A stretch of DNA of 64,000 nt from CAYQUC01 sp964514215 (GTDB lineage: Bacteria > Pseudomonadota > Gammaproteobacteria > UBA6429 > Thiohalophilaceae). The stretch's first letter is position 1. Every line of letters starts with the position of its first letter. The DNA is taken from contig CAZEPW010000009.1 in NCBI GenBank assembly GCA_964514215.1, positions 1-64,000 on the forward strand. The letters are read 5' to 3'. Below the pieces are notes generated by a model, which was not told where the DNA came from, ran no database searches, and saw only the letters and a program-made list of their open reading frames with translations. Positions 36,024 to 44,329 of the stretch are shown here, in pieces. Made by a program: the position numbers and the translations under genes.

Positions 36024-38957
36024 ATGAGCAAAAAAATAAAAATGGATGATGATGTAACCGCAGAACGTGTTCCATTGCCGCCAAAAGATGCTGAAATTTT
36101 TACAACCGCCTGTGATTATTGTATTACCGGTTGTGGTTATAAAGTTTATCGCTGGCCTGTTGGCAAAGATGGTTCAGCCGCTGCTGATAAAAATGCCTAT
36201 GGTGAACAGTTTCCAGTAGGAATTTTAAGTGGCATGTGGGCAAGTCCAAACCAACACAATATTGTGTCAGTTAATGGTAAGCCACATCACATCACAATTA
36301 TCGGTGACCGTGATAATAAAGGGCCGAACCTTGGTGGTGATCACAGTATTCGTGGTGGCACCATCGCTAAAAAATGTTACAACCCCAATACACCAACTAG
36401 AGATCGTTTGAAATATCCTATGATTCGAATTGGTGGGAAGTTAGTTCGAGTGCCATGGGATTTTGCCATTGATGTGATGGCTGAAGTTTCAAAACACGTT
36501 ATTAAAAAACACGGTAAAAGTGCTTGGGCGATGAAAATGTATTCCTATCAATTTTGGGAAAACACGCATGCATTAACTAAATTAGCTTTTCAAGGTGTTG
36601 AAACACCTGCGTGGGCTGTGCACGATCAACCAACTGGACATGGCCCTGATACTCCGGGAATGGCGGATGCGGGTATTGATAATTTTAGTCCGGCTTATGA
36701 AGATTGGGGCATGGCTGATGTATTACTTATCGCTGGAACCGATCCGTTTGAATCAAAAACAATTATTTTTAATGAACGCATTTTGCCTGCCATTCGTGGT
36801 GGTATGAAAGTTATATCGGTAGTGCCACGTAAAACCACCGGTGTTGCATTTGCAGAACAAAATGGCGGTCTTTATCTCGAAATTATTCCTGGAACGGATA
36901 CTTTATTGTTACATGCTATGTCACGCATCATTGTTGAAAATGGCTGGGAAGACAAAGAGTTTGTTAGCAAGTGGATTAATAACAGAACAGAAGAAGATAA
37001 AGAAGTTTTTCAGGCCGATGGTTTTGATGATTATAAAGAATGGATTATGCAATATAAGTTTGCAGATTTAGCTTATGCGTCCAAGAAAACCGGCATTCCA
37101 GCAGAGAAAATTCGTTTAGCCGCTGAGTGGATGGCAAAACCCAATGCCGATGGTAGTCGTAAAAAAACCTCTATTGGATTTGAAAAAGGACTTTACTGGT
37201 CTAATAACTATTTAAATACTGCTGCGATTACTGCGCTGGGTTTAATTTGTGGTGCGGGTAATCGGCCTGGACAAGTTATTGGTCGATTCGGTGGGCACCA
37301 ACGTGGCATGATGCCGGGTGGTAAATATCCTGAGCATGCAGCGCCTGAAAAATTTCCTGGTTGGAGAAAACAGGGCATTGATTTAGATCGTTGGGTAGAA
37401 GATGGTCGTGCAAAATTTGTTTGGGTTGTAGGAACAACCTGGACACATGCAGGTTTGGCTAGTAGTTACATGATTAAGTTATTTAAAAAATTAATCACCG
37501 ACAATCCGCATCAACCAACCAAGCTCGATAAGCAACACATCATCGACACTTATATTAAACGTGGTGATAGTGGTGGCATGGTTATGGTGGATCAAGATAT
37601 CTATCCAGTTAAACCGATCAACACTGAATTTGCCGATATTATTTTACCGGCAGCTACTTGGGGTGAAGAAGATTTTTCTCGAGCCAATGGTGAACGCCGG
37701 ATTCGTTTATATTCTAAGTTTTATGATTCTCCCGGTGATGCATTACCGGATTGGAGAATTGTGCAAAAATTTGCACAACGTATGGGGTATTCTGGTTTTG
37801 ATTGGAAAGATAGTAATGCCGTGTTTGAAGATGCTGCATTTATTAATAAGGGGCGACGTACCAGTTATGTTGCATTAGTTGAATATGCTCGTGCTCATGG
37901 CCGAAAAGGACATGAAGTTTTACGCGAAATGGGTACTTCTGGTATCCAAGCGCCAGTTCGTTGGGAAGATGGTAAGCTGGTTGGCACTAAACGTTTGCAC
38001 GATACAACGTTAAGGACCGGAACACCAAATGGCCTTACTGCTATCAACCCCAGTTACCTACGTAAATTCAAAACAAAAACCGGGCGTGCAAATTTATTAA
38101 AAGCACCTTGGGAATTGTTTGCAGATTACTTTGATTTCATGGAACCAAAAGGCAATGAGCTTTGGGTTACTACTGCACGTATTAATGAGTTTTGGCAATC
38201 CGGTTTTGATGATCAAATGCGTCGTCCTTATTTACGTCAACGCTGGCCAGATAATTTTCTTGAAATTCATCCAGACGATGCTAAAGCGCGTGGTATTGAA
38301 AGTGGCGATAAAGTGCGAATTTCAAATGATAACATACCAATAGAAACTGGTGGTTATAGCACGAATGCACAAGATACGAAAGTACGTGGGGTCATTCCGT
38401 TATATGCCAATGCTGAGTTAGAAACGCCGGATTTATTACAGCAAAATGTTGATAAGGACTATAGCAGTAATAAAGGCATATCATCACGCCGAATGGGTGA
38501 CGATTCTTTAGAGATGGAAGATGAAATGTTACAGTTTAATGATAGCTCAGAAAAACCAGCTTCAGGCAATGCTAATGATAGCAAATCAAACAATCCTGAT
38601 TTAGAAGAGAGTGATCCAATCATGAATAATTTGGATTCAGCAATTGGTTTAAGTTGGGAAGACGTTAAACCAATGACATTCACCGAAATGCAAAAAAATG
38701 GTTACGTACAATATGATAGTGCTAGTTTTGAAGCGGTTGCAATTGTTACTGACGCTATTAAAAAAGGTGTTACTTGCAGCTATTTTAATTTGCCATCGGC
38801 AAAAGGTGCCGCAAACTCTTTAGCGGGTCGAATACTCGATCCAATTAGTCAACGGCCACGCTATAAACTGGCTAGAGGTATTATTGAAAAAATTGGAGAA
38901 TCTGAATTTAAGCATTCATTTAAAGCTATGACGTTTAAATCTAGAGCCATTATTTAA
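36024..38957 (+). CDS. Molybdopterin oxidoreductase large subunit, AioA/IdrA-like, atypical
   Basis: This DMSO-reductase-family catalytic subunit (977 residues) has a [3Fe-4S] site C30-x2-C33-x3-C37 (CDYCITGCGYKVY). Serine S108 in HSIRGGT occupies the fourth position, as in arsenite oxidase. H200 (VHDQP) and GRFGGHQRG match three of the four AioA substrate-pocket residues. The AioA signature Asn-Arg-Pro-Ala-Tyr-Asn-Ser-Glu, which supplies the pocket glutamate, is replaced by DQPTGHGPDTPG. It is about 150 residues longer than Alcaligenes AioA, partly through an acidic, disordered-looking insertion at about 800-872 in the cofactor-binding domain. Substrate could be arsenite, iodate or something else. 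It has no signal peptide and is probably exported with the Rieske subunit. No cytochrome c or IdrP peroxidase gene is nearby. Confidence 0.9.
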   Translation: MSKKIKMDDDVTAERVPLPPKDAEIFTTACDYCITGCGYKVYRWPVGKDGSAAADKNAYGEQFPVGILSGMWASPNQHNIVSVNGKPHHITIIGDRDNKGPNLGGDHSIRGGTIAKKCYNPNTPTRDRLKYPMIRIGGKLVRVPWDFAIDVMAEVSKHVIKKHGKSAWAMKMYSYQFWENTHALTKLAFQGVETPAWAVHDQPTGHGPDTPGMADAGIDNFSPAYEDWGMADVLLIAGTDPFESKTIIFNERILPAIRGGMKVISVVPRKTTGVAFAEQNGGLYLEIIPGTDTLLLHAMSRIIVENGWEDKEFVSKWINNRTEEDKEVFQADGFDDYKEWIMQYKFADLAYASKKTGIPAEKIRLAAEWMAKPNADGSRKKTSIGFEKGLYWSNNYLNTAAITALGLICGAGNRPGQVIGRFGGHQRGMMPGGKYPEHAAPEKFPGWRKQGIDLDRWVEDGRAKFVWVVGTTWTHAGLASSYMIKLFKKLITDNPHQPTKLDKQHIIDTYIKRGDSGGMVMVDQDIYPVKPINTEFADIILPAATWGEEDFSRANGERRIRLYSKFYDSPGDALPDWRIVQKFAQRMGYSGFDWKDSNAVFEDAAFINKGRRTSYVALVEYARAHGRKGHEVLREMGTSGIQAPVRWEDGKLVGTKRLHDTTLRTGTPNGLTAINPSYLRKFKTKTGRANLLKAPWELFADYFDFMEPKGNELWVTTARINEFWQSGFDDQMRRPYLRQRWPDNFLEIHPDDAKARGIESGDKVRISNDNIPIETGGYSTNAQDTKVRGVIPLYANAELETPDLLQQNVDKDYSSNKGISSRRMGDDSLEMEDEMLQFNDSSEKPASGNANDSKSNNPDLEESDPIMNNLDSAIGLSWEDVKPMTFTEMQKNGYVQYDSASFEAVAIVTDAIKKGVTCSYFNLPSAKGAANSLAGRILDPISQRPRYKLARGIIEKIGESEFKHSFKAMTFKSRAII

Positions 38958-39012
38958 TAAGTTAATAATAATATAAAAAAAGAAAACGATAAAAATAATA
39001 ACTCAAATTAAA

Positions 39013-39049
39013 ATTACCATTACTGTAGCGCAGCTACAGTAATGGTAAT
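39013..39049. terminator. Perfect 17-bp hairpin after the molybdopterin gene
   Basis: The two arms at 39013-39029 and 39033-39049 pair at all 17 positions around a GCA loop. It lies 56 bases after the large-subunit stop and 79 bases before the next start. No T-run follows on the plus strand, so it may act as an mRNA stabiliser or processing site more than a simple terminator. Confidence 0.6.
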
Positions 39050-39127
39050 AATTAATAAGTCATTTAAATTAAATTTAAAACTCCGAGTAAAATTTTTAAT
39101 CAAATTCTTAATGATATAAGGATTATT

Positions 39128-39532
39128 ATGAATAATAAAAATTACATTTATTTTTCTATAGCTATATTTTTTTCGGTGATGCCAGTTACGGTTAGCGCTA
39201 ATGATGAGACCATGTTAAGTGATGATCTTGAATTACCTGATCCATTGTTACAAACAGCTGACCCTGATAAAAAAGCCACAAGTTATGGCGAAGAGGATAT
39301 CGTTATTTCTGGTGACGGAGATAAAAATAATGATCTCACTAAACCTGATCCAATATTAAATACAGTTGAAGATACCAAAAAATCGACAACGAAAGATATC
39401 AATCTTAAATCAGTTATTGTTACCGAACAAGATCAGGCCATTGAGCATGACGATCAATTATTAAAAAATACTAAATCCAACAAACAGGATGAACTGGAAA
39501 TGCCAGATCCTTTATTGGATAACATGAATTAA
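39128..39532 (+). CDS. Small secreted acidic protein with three Pro-Asp-Pro motifs
   Basis: I do not recognise this protein. A signal peptide (about 1-24, ending VSA) leads to a 110-residue acidic, low-complexity mature part. It contains three spaced copies of a short motif: LPDPLLQ (36-42), KPDPILN (72-78) and MPDPLLD (125-131). A related SDPIMNN occurs inside the acidic insertion of the molybdopterin subunit (863-869). The protein is probably intrinsically disordered and periplasmic. Its place right after the oxidoreductase operon suggests a partner, maturation or scaffold role, which is inference only. Confidence 0.65.
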   Translation: MNNKNYIYFSIAIFFSVMPVTVSANDETMLSDDLELPDPLLQTADPDKKATSYGEEDIVISGDGDKNNDLTKPDPILNTVEDTKKSTTKDINLKSVIVTEQDQAIEHDDQLLKNTKSNKQDELEMPDPLLDNMN

Positions 39533-39555
39533 TTCTAGTTGACAAAAAATACCAT

Positions 39556-39576
39556 CACCCAAACATTGGGTGCTTT
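39556..39576 (+). terminator. Hairpin CACCCAA/TTGGGTG with short T-run
   Basis: CACCCAA (39556-39562) and TTGGGTG (39566-39572) form a seven-pair stem with a three-base loop, followed by CTTTT. It lies 24 bases after the acidic-protein stop codon and before the porin gene. Confidence 0.7.
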
Positions 39577-39632
39577 TGAAACATAACATTATATAAATAA
39601 GAATTTTATTGCTAAATCATTGAGGTTAAATT

Positions 39633-40736
39633 ATGAAAAAACTTAATATTCCATTGGCCTTTGGCCTGTTACTGTGTATATCAAGCACATCTGTTATGGC
39701 TAAATCAACTATTGGAGGTATTGTATTTTTAAATACTTATCTTAGTTCGCTCGATGATAATGTTAATTCAACAAATGATACCTTTAACTTTAATTTATCC
39801 AAAGCCAATAATTCACGATTACGAATTAAATGGAGTAATGAAGATAATGTCAGTATGTATTATGAAGTTGCACTAAAAAGTTCTACTTTAAGTGTGCGCC
39901 ATGCCTATGGTAAATGGGATTTTAGTGAAACCGGTCAATTACTTGCGGGGGATACTTCAACGCCGTTTGCGCCTTTAAACCCAAGTGTTGCAATGGTGAA
40001 TAACTCTGGTCAAGGTTATGGTCGGGTTTCTCCTGGACGGCCTTCACAAATACGTTATACCTATAAATTTTTGAATCGTAATGGCGCTGCTGCGATTGCG
40101 TTAGTTGATCCAAATAAAGGTACTACCGGCGGCCCAACTGGAACCACTAGAGAGCAATCAATTCCGCGTGTGGATGTTGGTGTAGCTTTTCGAACATTTA
40201 ACTGGCAAATTTTTCCTAGTGCGTTTTATCATGAAATTAATAACTCAAATAGCGTCACAACAATAACAAGTCAAGGCATCGCTCTTGGTGTTAAATTAGG
40301 AGCTGGGCCGTTAATTATTTCAGCGGAAGCTGGTTCGGGTAAAAACTGGGGTAATACCAGTGGATCTTATTCTGGTTCAGTAGCAGGTGATAATGCGAGT
40401 GCGTTGTATGATGGAGCAAATCCTGGCGTTAAAACTTCTGATAATACCAATGCAGGTTACTGGATAGATTTAGGATTTCGTTTTACCGGCACTGAATCAA
40501 AAGGTGTGGTTCATTTTGTTTATGGCTCGATGAGCAGTAAGGCTAATTCTGGGAATTCATCAATTAATGCAACGAGTACAATGTTAGGACTTAGTGTGCC
40601 AATCGATCTACCGTATGTGGCTCGTGGTTTACGGATTCGTCCTGAAGCATTTGTATTTACCGATAAAGACACTGGTACTACAGCTGTTGACAAGAAAACT
40701 ACCATTGTTGGTGTGCAGTTACAATATACCTTTTAA
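39633..40736 (+). CDS. Gram-negative porin-like outer-membrane protein
   Basis: A signal peptide ending in SVMAKS precedes a 345-residue beta-barrel with alternating strands, conserved RLRIKWSNEDNVSMYYEV and VRHAYGKWDFSETGQLLAG segments, and a C-terminal strand ending in aromatic Phe (VQLQYTF), the outer-membrane sorting signal. It resembles the Porin_4 class of general or anion-selective porins. It lies downstream of the oxidoreductase genes, so passage of an oxyanion substrate or product is plausible but unproven. A hairpin follows its stop. Confidence 0.85.
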   Translation: MKKLNIPLAFGLLLCISSTSVMAKSTIGGIVFLNTYLSSLDDNVNSTNDTFNFNLSKANNSRLRIKWSNEDNVSMYYEVALKSSTLSVRHAYGKWDFSETGQLLAGDTSTPFAPLNPSVAMVNNSGQGYGRVSPGRPSQIRYTYKFLNRNGAAAIALVDPNKGTTGGPTGTTREQSIPRVDVGVAFRTFNWQIFPSAFYHEINNSNSVTTITSQGIALGVKLGAGPLIISAEAGSGKNWGNTSGSYSGSVAGDNASALYDGANPGVKTSDNTNAGYWIDLGFRFTGTESKGVVHFVYGSMSSKANSGNSSINATSTMLGLSVPIDLPYVARGLRIRPEAFVFTDKDTGTTAVDKKTTIVGVQLQYTF

Positions 40737-40758
40737 TTCATTTATTTGTTGATATCAA

Positions 40759-40784
40759 AACCTCCTTCGCGTCAGAAGGAGGTT
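40759..40784. terminator. 10-bp hairpin after the porin gene
   Basis: AACCTCCTTC (40759-40768) pairs with GAAGGAGGTT (40775-40784) around a six-base loop, 22 bases after the porin stop. No T-run follows on the plus strand; the A/T-rich left flank would serve better as a terminator on the minus strand. Confidence 0.6.
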
Positions 40785-40886
40785 ATAAAATCGTAGTTAG
40801 TTATATCGGTTGCATGCCCTGTGGTTTTAAAGTGACTCGGATATGCAAGCGTTGTTTTATGGTTTAGCTATATTGTTATGGTTAAT

Positions 40887-41096
40887 GGCAAAGCAATGCA
40901 TCGTTGTATTTCCAAGAAATTTTTTACAACTAGTTTGCTGCNNNNNNNNNNNNNNNNNNNNNNNNNNNNNNNNNNNNNNNNNNNNNNNNNNNNNNNNNNN
41001 NNNNNNNNNNNNNNNNNNNNNNNNNNNNNNNNNNNNNNNNNGGCAAAGCAATGCATCGTTGTATTTCCAAGAAATTTTTTACAACTAGTTTGCTGC
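40887..41096. repeat. 100-N assembly gap flanked by an identical 55-bp direct repeat
   Basis: Positions 40942-41041 are 100 Ns. The 55 bases on the left (40887-40941) are repeated exactly on the right (41042-41096). An exact overlap of 55 bases with a fixed-length N run is what a scaffolder leaves when contigs share a k-mer end. The locus therefore either lacks any real insert or holds a tandem repeat the assembler could not resolve. Confidence 0.9.
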
Positions 41097-41228
41097 ATTT
41101 GAGTAAAAAATTAATGGTTAGCGCATGTCACTACTTTAAGTTTGATGTTGATGGCAGGATTGCCTTTAAAATCTATTTTCCATAACATCTGTTATTGTTA
41201 ACTTGATACACACTTTTGTGATGAATAA

Positions 41229-41310
41229 TGTGAGTTAGTGCACACTATCAAAAAAAACATGGTGAAGTGTGACTTTTATCACAAATATAATGCGTATGCC
41301 CAGATATAGT
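41229..41310 (+). promoter_or_regulatory. Multicopper oxidase promoter with tandem CRP-type sites
   Basis: TGTGACTTTTATCACA at 41268-41283 is a perfect TGTGA-N6-TCACA site. A second site, TGTGA-N6-GCACA, lies at 41229-41244 (9 of 10). TATAGT at 41305-41310 as -10 would place transcription start near 41317 and the sites at about -41.5 and -80.5, the classic class II plus upstream arrangement. TATAAT at 41286-41291 is an alternative -10 that the proximal site would occlude. CRP-dependent activation is inferred. Confidence 0.7.
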
Positions 41311-41374
41311 TATTTACTAGTAAGGGGTTTTCCTTACGTGTATACATACTTACTAATATAGAGGGGATGTAAGA

Positions 41375-42880
41375 GTGAAGAAAGATACTAAAGATAAGAA
41401 AAAAAGTTCAATTACTGAACGACGGAAGTTTCTAAAAACGGTTGCAGTTGGCTCTGCACTTGCAGTTCCTGGTGCAGCTGTTGCAATGGGCGGCGGCGGC
41501 GGCGGTGGCGGTGGCGGTGGTGGTGCTGGCGGCGGTGGTGGCGGCGGTGGTGGTGCTGGCGGCGGTGGTGGCGGTTCGGGCACAGCATTTGCTTCACCGT
41601 TATCAATCCCACCTGTGCTGCAACCAGTTGCATCCGATAGTACTACTGATTATTATGAAATGACTCAAATGGAAGCTTCGGTTGAGATTGTTCCAGGAAC
41701 AACAACTGCTATTTATGGTTATAACGGTATTACTCCAGGACCAACCATTCGAGCAAAACAAGGCCGTGCAGTTCAAGTCATTCAAAATAATTCACTTCCA
41801 GTTGAAGTTAGTACGCATCTACATGGTGGCGAAATTGAAGCGATAAGTGATGGTCATCCAACAGATTTAATACCGGTTGGTAGTTCAAAAACTTATAATT
41901 ATTCCAATATCCAAAAAGCTTGTACATTGTGGTATCACGATCATGCCGTTGATGAAACTGCGCAACACGTTTATCGTGGTTTAGCAGGTTTTTATTTATT
42001 AGATGACGACGAGGAGCAAAGTTTAAATTTACCAAGTGGTGATTATGAAGTGCCAATGGTAATACAAGATCGTTCATTTAATGCGGATGGTTCTTTTGCT
42101 TATACAGGAAACCAAGCGGGTGAATTAGGTGATACTATTTTAGTTAATGGTGTTATCCAGCCTTTCTTTGAAGTGAGCAATAGAAAATATCGCTTTAGGG
42201 TTTTAAATGGTTCTAATCGCCGTGAATATATTTTAGCATTAAGTAATGGTCAGCAATTTACACAAATTGGTACCGATGGCGGTTTATTAGAAGCACCAGT
42301 TGATTTAACTGAAATCTTTATGTCACCGGCTTATCGTTGTGATATTGTTATCGATTTCTCACAAGTGCCAGTTGGTACCAGTGTGGTATTACAAAACTTA
42401 GATGGTTCTGGTTCAACAGCAGAAATTATGCGTTTTGATGTTGTAAGAGCTGAAGCAGATCCAAGTGTTGTGCCTGCACAATTAACAACTAACCCCGTGC
42501 TTAACCCTGCTGATGCAGTAGTGACACGACAGTTTACATTTAGTCGTCGTGCCGGTGACTGGGTCATTAATGGTAATCCTTATGATCCAAATCGTATTGA
42601 TGCGAACCCTAAATTAGATTCTATTGAAATTTGGGAATTGACTAATCGCTCTAACATGAATCATCCTGTGCATATTCATTTAGCACAATTTCAAGTTCTA
42701 GATGCAGCAGGAAGTCAACCCGAGTATATGGGACAGAAAGATACGTTTGTTGTTCGGCCAATGTCAACGATACGGGTTATTGGTAAATTTTCTACTTATA
42801 CTGGAAAATATGTATTCCATTGTCACAACCTAGAGCACGAAGATTTTGCTATGATGGCAAATTTTGAAGTAATACCGTAA
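41375..42880 (+). CDS. Tat-exported multicopper oxidase with polyglycine linker
   Basis: The start GTG follows GAGGGG by eight bases. The Tat signal is RRKFLKTV (16-23). Directly after the signal, residues 39-69 are almost entirely glycine (12, then 9, then 6 glycines split by alanines). Four copper-ligand blocks are intact: HLH (148-150), HDH (188-190), HPVHIH (430-435) and HCHNLEH (482-488) with axial M493. The order and spacing fit CotA/bilirubin-oxidase/CueO-like laccases, coupling substrate oxidation to O2 reduction. Cu(I), Fe(II), Mn(II), phenols or iodide are all known substrates in this superfamily. The CusBA genes downstream favour copper detoxification. Regulation appears to be through CRP-type sites. 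Confidence 0.93.
   Translation: MKKDTKDKKKSSITERRKFLKTVAVGSALAVPGAAVAMGGGGGGGGGGGGAGGGGGGGGGAGGGGGGSGTAFASPLSIPPVLQPVASDSTTDYYEMTQMEASVEIVPGTTTAIYGYNGITPGPTIRAKQGRAVQVIQNNSLPVEVSTHLHGGEIEAISDGHPTDLIPVGSSKTYNYSNIQKACTLWYHDHAVDETAQHVYRGLAGFYLLDDDEEQSLNLPSGDYEVPMVIQDRSFNADGSFAYTGNQAGELGDTILVNGVIQPFFEVSNRKYRFRVLNGSNRREYILALSNGQQFTQIGTDGGLLEAPVDLTEIFMSPAYRCDIVIDFSQVPVGTSVVLQNLDGSGSTAEIMRFDVVRAEADPSVVPAQLTTNPVLNPADAVVTRQFTFSRRAGDWVINGNPYDPNRIDANPKLDSIEIWELTNRSNMNHPVHIHLAQFQVLDAAGSQPEYMGQKDTFVVRPMSTIRVIGKFSTYTGKYVFHCHNLEHEDFAMMANFEVIP
41489..41581 (+). repeat. Glycine-codon repeat inside the multicopper oxidase gene
   Basis: The stretch consists of GGC/GGT codons and contains a tandem 30-base duplication (41521-41550 and 41551-41574, identical for 24 bases). 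It is far more GC-rich than its surroundings. Repeat slippage would change linker length in steps of whole codons or shift the frame. Confidence 0.85.
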
Positions 42881-42882
42881 TA

Positions 42883-43034
42883 GTAAAGATGTAAAGATGT
42901 AAAGATGTNNNNNNNNNNNNNNNNNNNNNNNNNNNNNNNNNNNNNNNNNNNNNNNNNNNNNNNNNNNNNNNNNNNNNNNNNNNNNNNNNNNNNNNNNNNN
43001 NNNNNNNNGTAAAGATGTAAAGATGTAAAGATGT
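42883..43034. repeat. 8-bp tandem repeat GTAAAGAT spanning a 100-N gap
   Basis: Three copies of GTAAAGAT run into the gap on the left (42883-42908) and three more leave it on the right (43009-43034). Positions 42909-43008 are Ns. The true copy number is unknown. It separates the multicopper oxidase stop from the CusB-like start by an interval of uncertain length, so any promoter for the efflux genes may be partly hidden. Confidence 0.9.
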
Positions 43035-43096
43035 TATTTTGTTGTATTTGTTATGCCAGTTTTGTGCTGGCATAACATTTTTTTAAAATGTGAATT

Positions 43097-44317
43097 ATGA
43101 ATAAAAACTCAATATTAATTATAGTTTTTTCGGCTGTTAGTTTTGTAGCTGGTAATTTTTTATCGGACTGGAAAAACCCGGCTATTGCAAATACAGTATC
43201 GAAACTACCAGACAATAACGAACAACATAGCAAAAATTCAGAGTTTTATACTTGCCCAATGCATTCTCATGTGAATCAAACGCAAGCAGGGCAGTGTCCG
43301 ATTTGTAATATGTCTCTGGTGAAAAAATTAACAACTAATTCTGGCTCTACGATATTAATTAATCCTAGTGTGTTGCATAATTTCAGTATAAAAACTGCAA
43401 CGGTTAAAAGAGGCACTATGTATCGAGAGTTGTTAACTTATGGTTATGTCAATAAAGTTGAAACTGTCGCAGAAAAAAAATTTACCGCACCCGTGTCTGG
43501 TAAAATCACGTTTCTAACCGAAAAATCAAATGATCGTGAAACCAATCAAAATGAGTTACTCGTTACTATTGATTCTAGTCATTGGAAAAAATTACAGCAA
43601 TCCTATTTGGATGCTTTGGACAACAAAAAAGTTAGAGAACTACGCAACATTACTCGAGAGCTATCGGCTTTAAATTTTCGAATAAAAGAAATTCAAGAGT
43701 TGAAACATACTCGAACAGCAAGTAGCTTATTTAATATCTATTCTGATAAACGCGGCCTTATTAAAAACTTAAAGATTAAACTTGGTCAACAAGTTGAAAA
43801 AAAATCCACTTTGTTTTCACTTGCCCCGGTTTATCCCATTATTGGCTATGCTGAAGTATTCGAAGGTCAATGGCGGTGGTTAGAAAAGGGACACCGGGCA
43901 CAAATGATCATTCATAGTGTTCCAAACATAGCATGGCAAGGTGAAGTGCTCGAAGTTGATGATATTTTAATGAATCGTTCACGAACAATAAAAACCAAAT
44001 TAGGCTTTAAAGTGCAAGACAATGTTTTATTAAAAGCCGGTATGCAGGCAAATTTTACTATATTTGCAGCACCAAAAACCCAAGTGCTTTTTGTACCACA
44101 AGATGCAGTAATTCGTACTGCCAATAAAGCTCGAGTGATGCTGTCACTGGGTAATGGTCAATTTAAAGCCGTGGATGTAAAAATTGGTTTAGAAGATGGC
44201 CGTCGAATTGAAATTCTTGACGGAGTAACTCAAGGCATGCAAGTCGTGTCATCAGGTCAATTTTTATTGGATTCAGAGAGTCAGTTACGCGCTGAACTAC
44301 AACGGATGCAACCGTAA
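43097..44317 (+). CDS. cusB: CusB-like RND periplasmic adaptor with metal-binding domain
   Basis: An N-terminal membrane anchor or uncleaved signal (5-24) precedes a heavy-metal-binding segment, YTCPMHSHV with CPICNMSL (C53, C67, C70). The membrane-fusion core follows: a lipoyl half near KFTAPVSGKITFL, a short helical hairpin, and barrel parts with VPQDAVIRTANKARVML. It would hand Cu(I) or Ag(I) from the periplasm to the CusA pump. It lies 12 bases before cusA. No CusC-type outer-membrane channel is next to it, so the pump must borrow one. Confidence 0.9.
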   Translation: MNKNSILIIVFSAVSFVAGNFLSDWKNPAIANTVSKLPDNNEQHSKNSEFYTCPMHSHVNQTQAGQCPICNMSLVKKLTTNSGSTILINPSVLHNFSIKTATVKRGTMYRELLTYGYVNKVETVAEKKFTAPVSGKITFLTEKSNDRETNQNELLVTIDSSHWKKLQQSYLDALDNKKVRELRNITRELSALNFRIKEIQELKHTRTASSLFNIYSDKRGLIKNLKIKLGQQVEKKSTLFSLAPVYPIIGYAEVFEGQWRWLEKGHRAQMIIHSVPNIAWQGEVLEVDDILMNRSRTIKTKLGFKVQDNVLLKAGMQANFTIFAAPKTQVLFVPQDAVIRTANKARVMLSLGNGQFKAVDVKIGLEDGRRIEILDGVTQGMQVVSSGQFLLDSESQLRAELQRMQP

Positions 44318-44329
44318 TAGGATTCTCCC

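Noticed and set aside
36024..38957. Naming the large subunit aioA (arsenite oxidase)
   Set aside because: The AioA pocket signature is absent and iodate-reductase-like relatives share the rest, so only a family-level name is supported.
40843..41102. Several open frames that cross the N run
   Set aside because: They exist only because Ns are read as sense codons, and their ends are the duplicated 55-base flank.
41353..41583. Minus-strand open frame encoding a polyproline protein
   Set aside because: It is the antisense of the glycine codons in the multicopper oxidase gene, with no ribosome site and no similarity outside the repeat.
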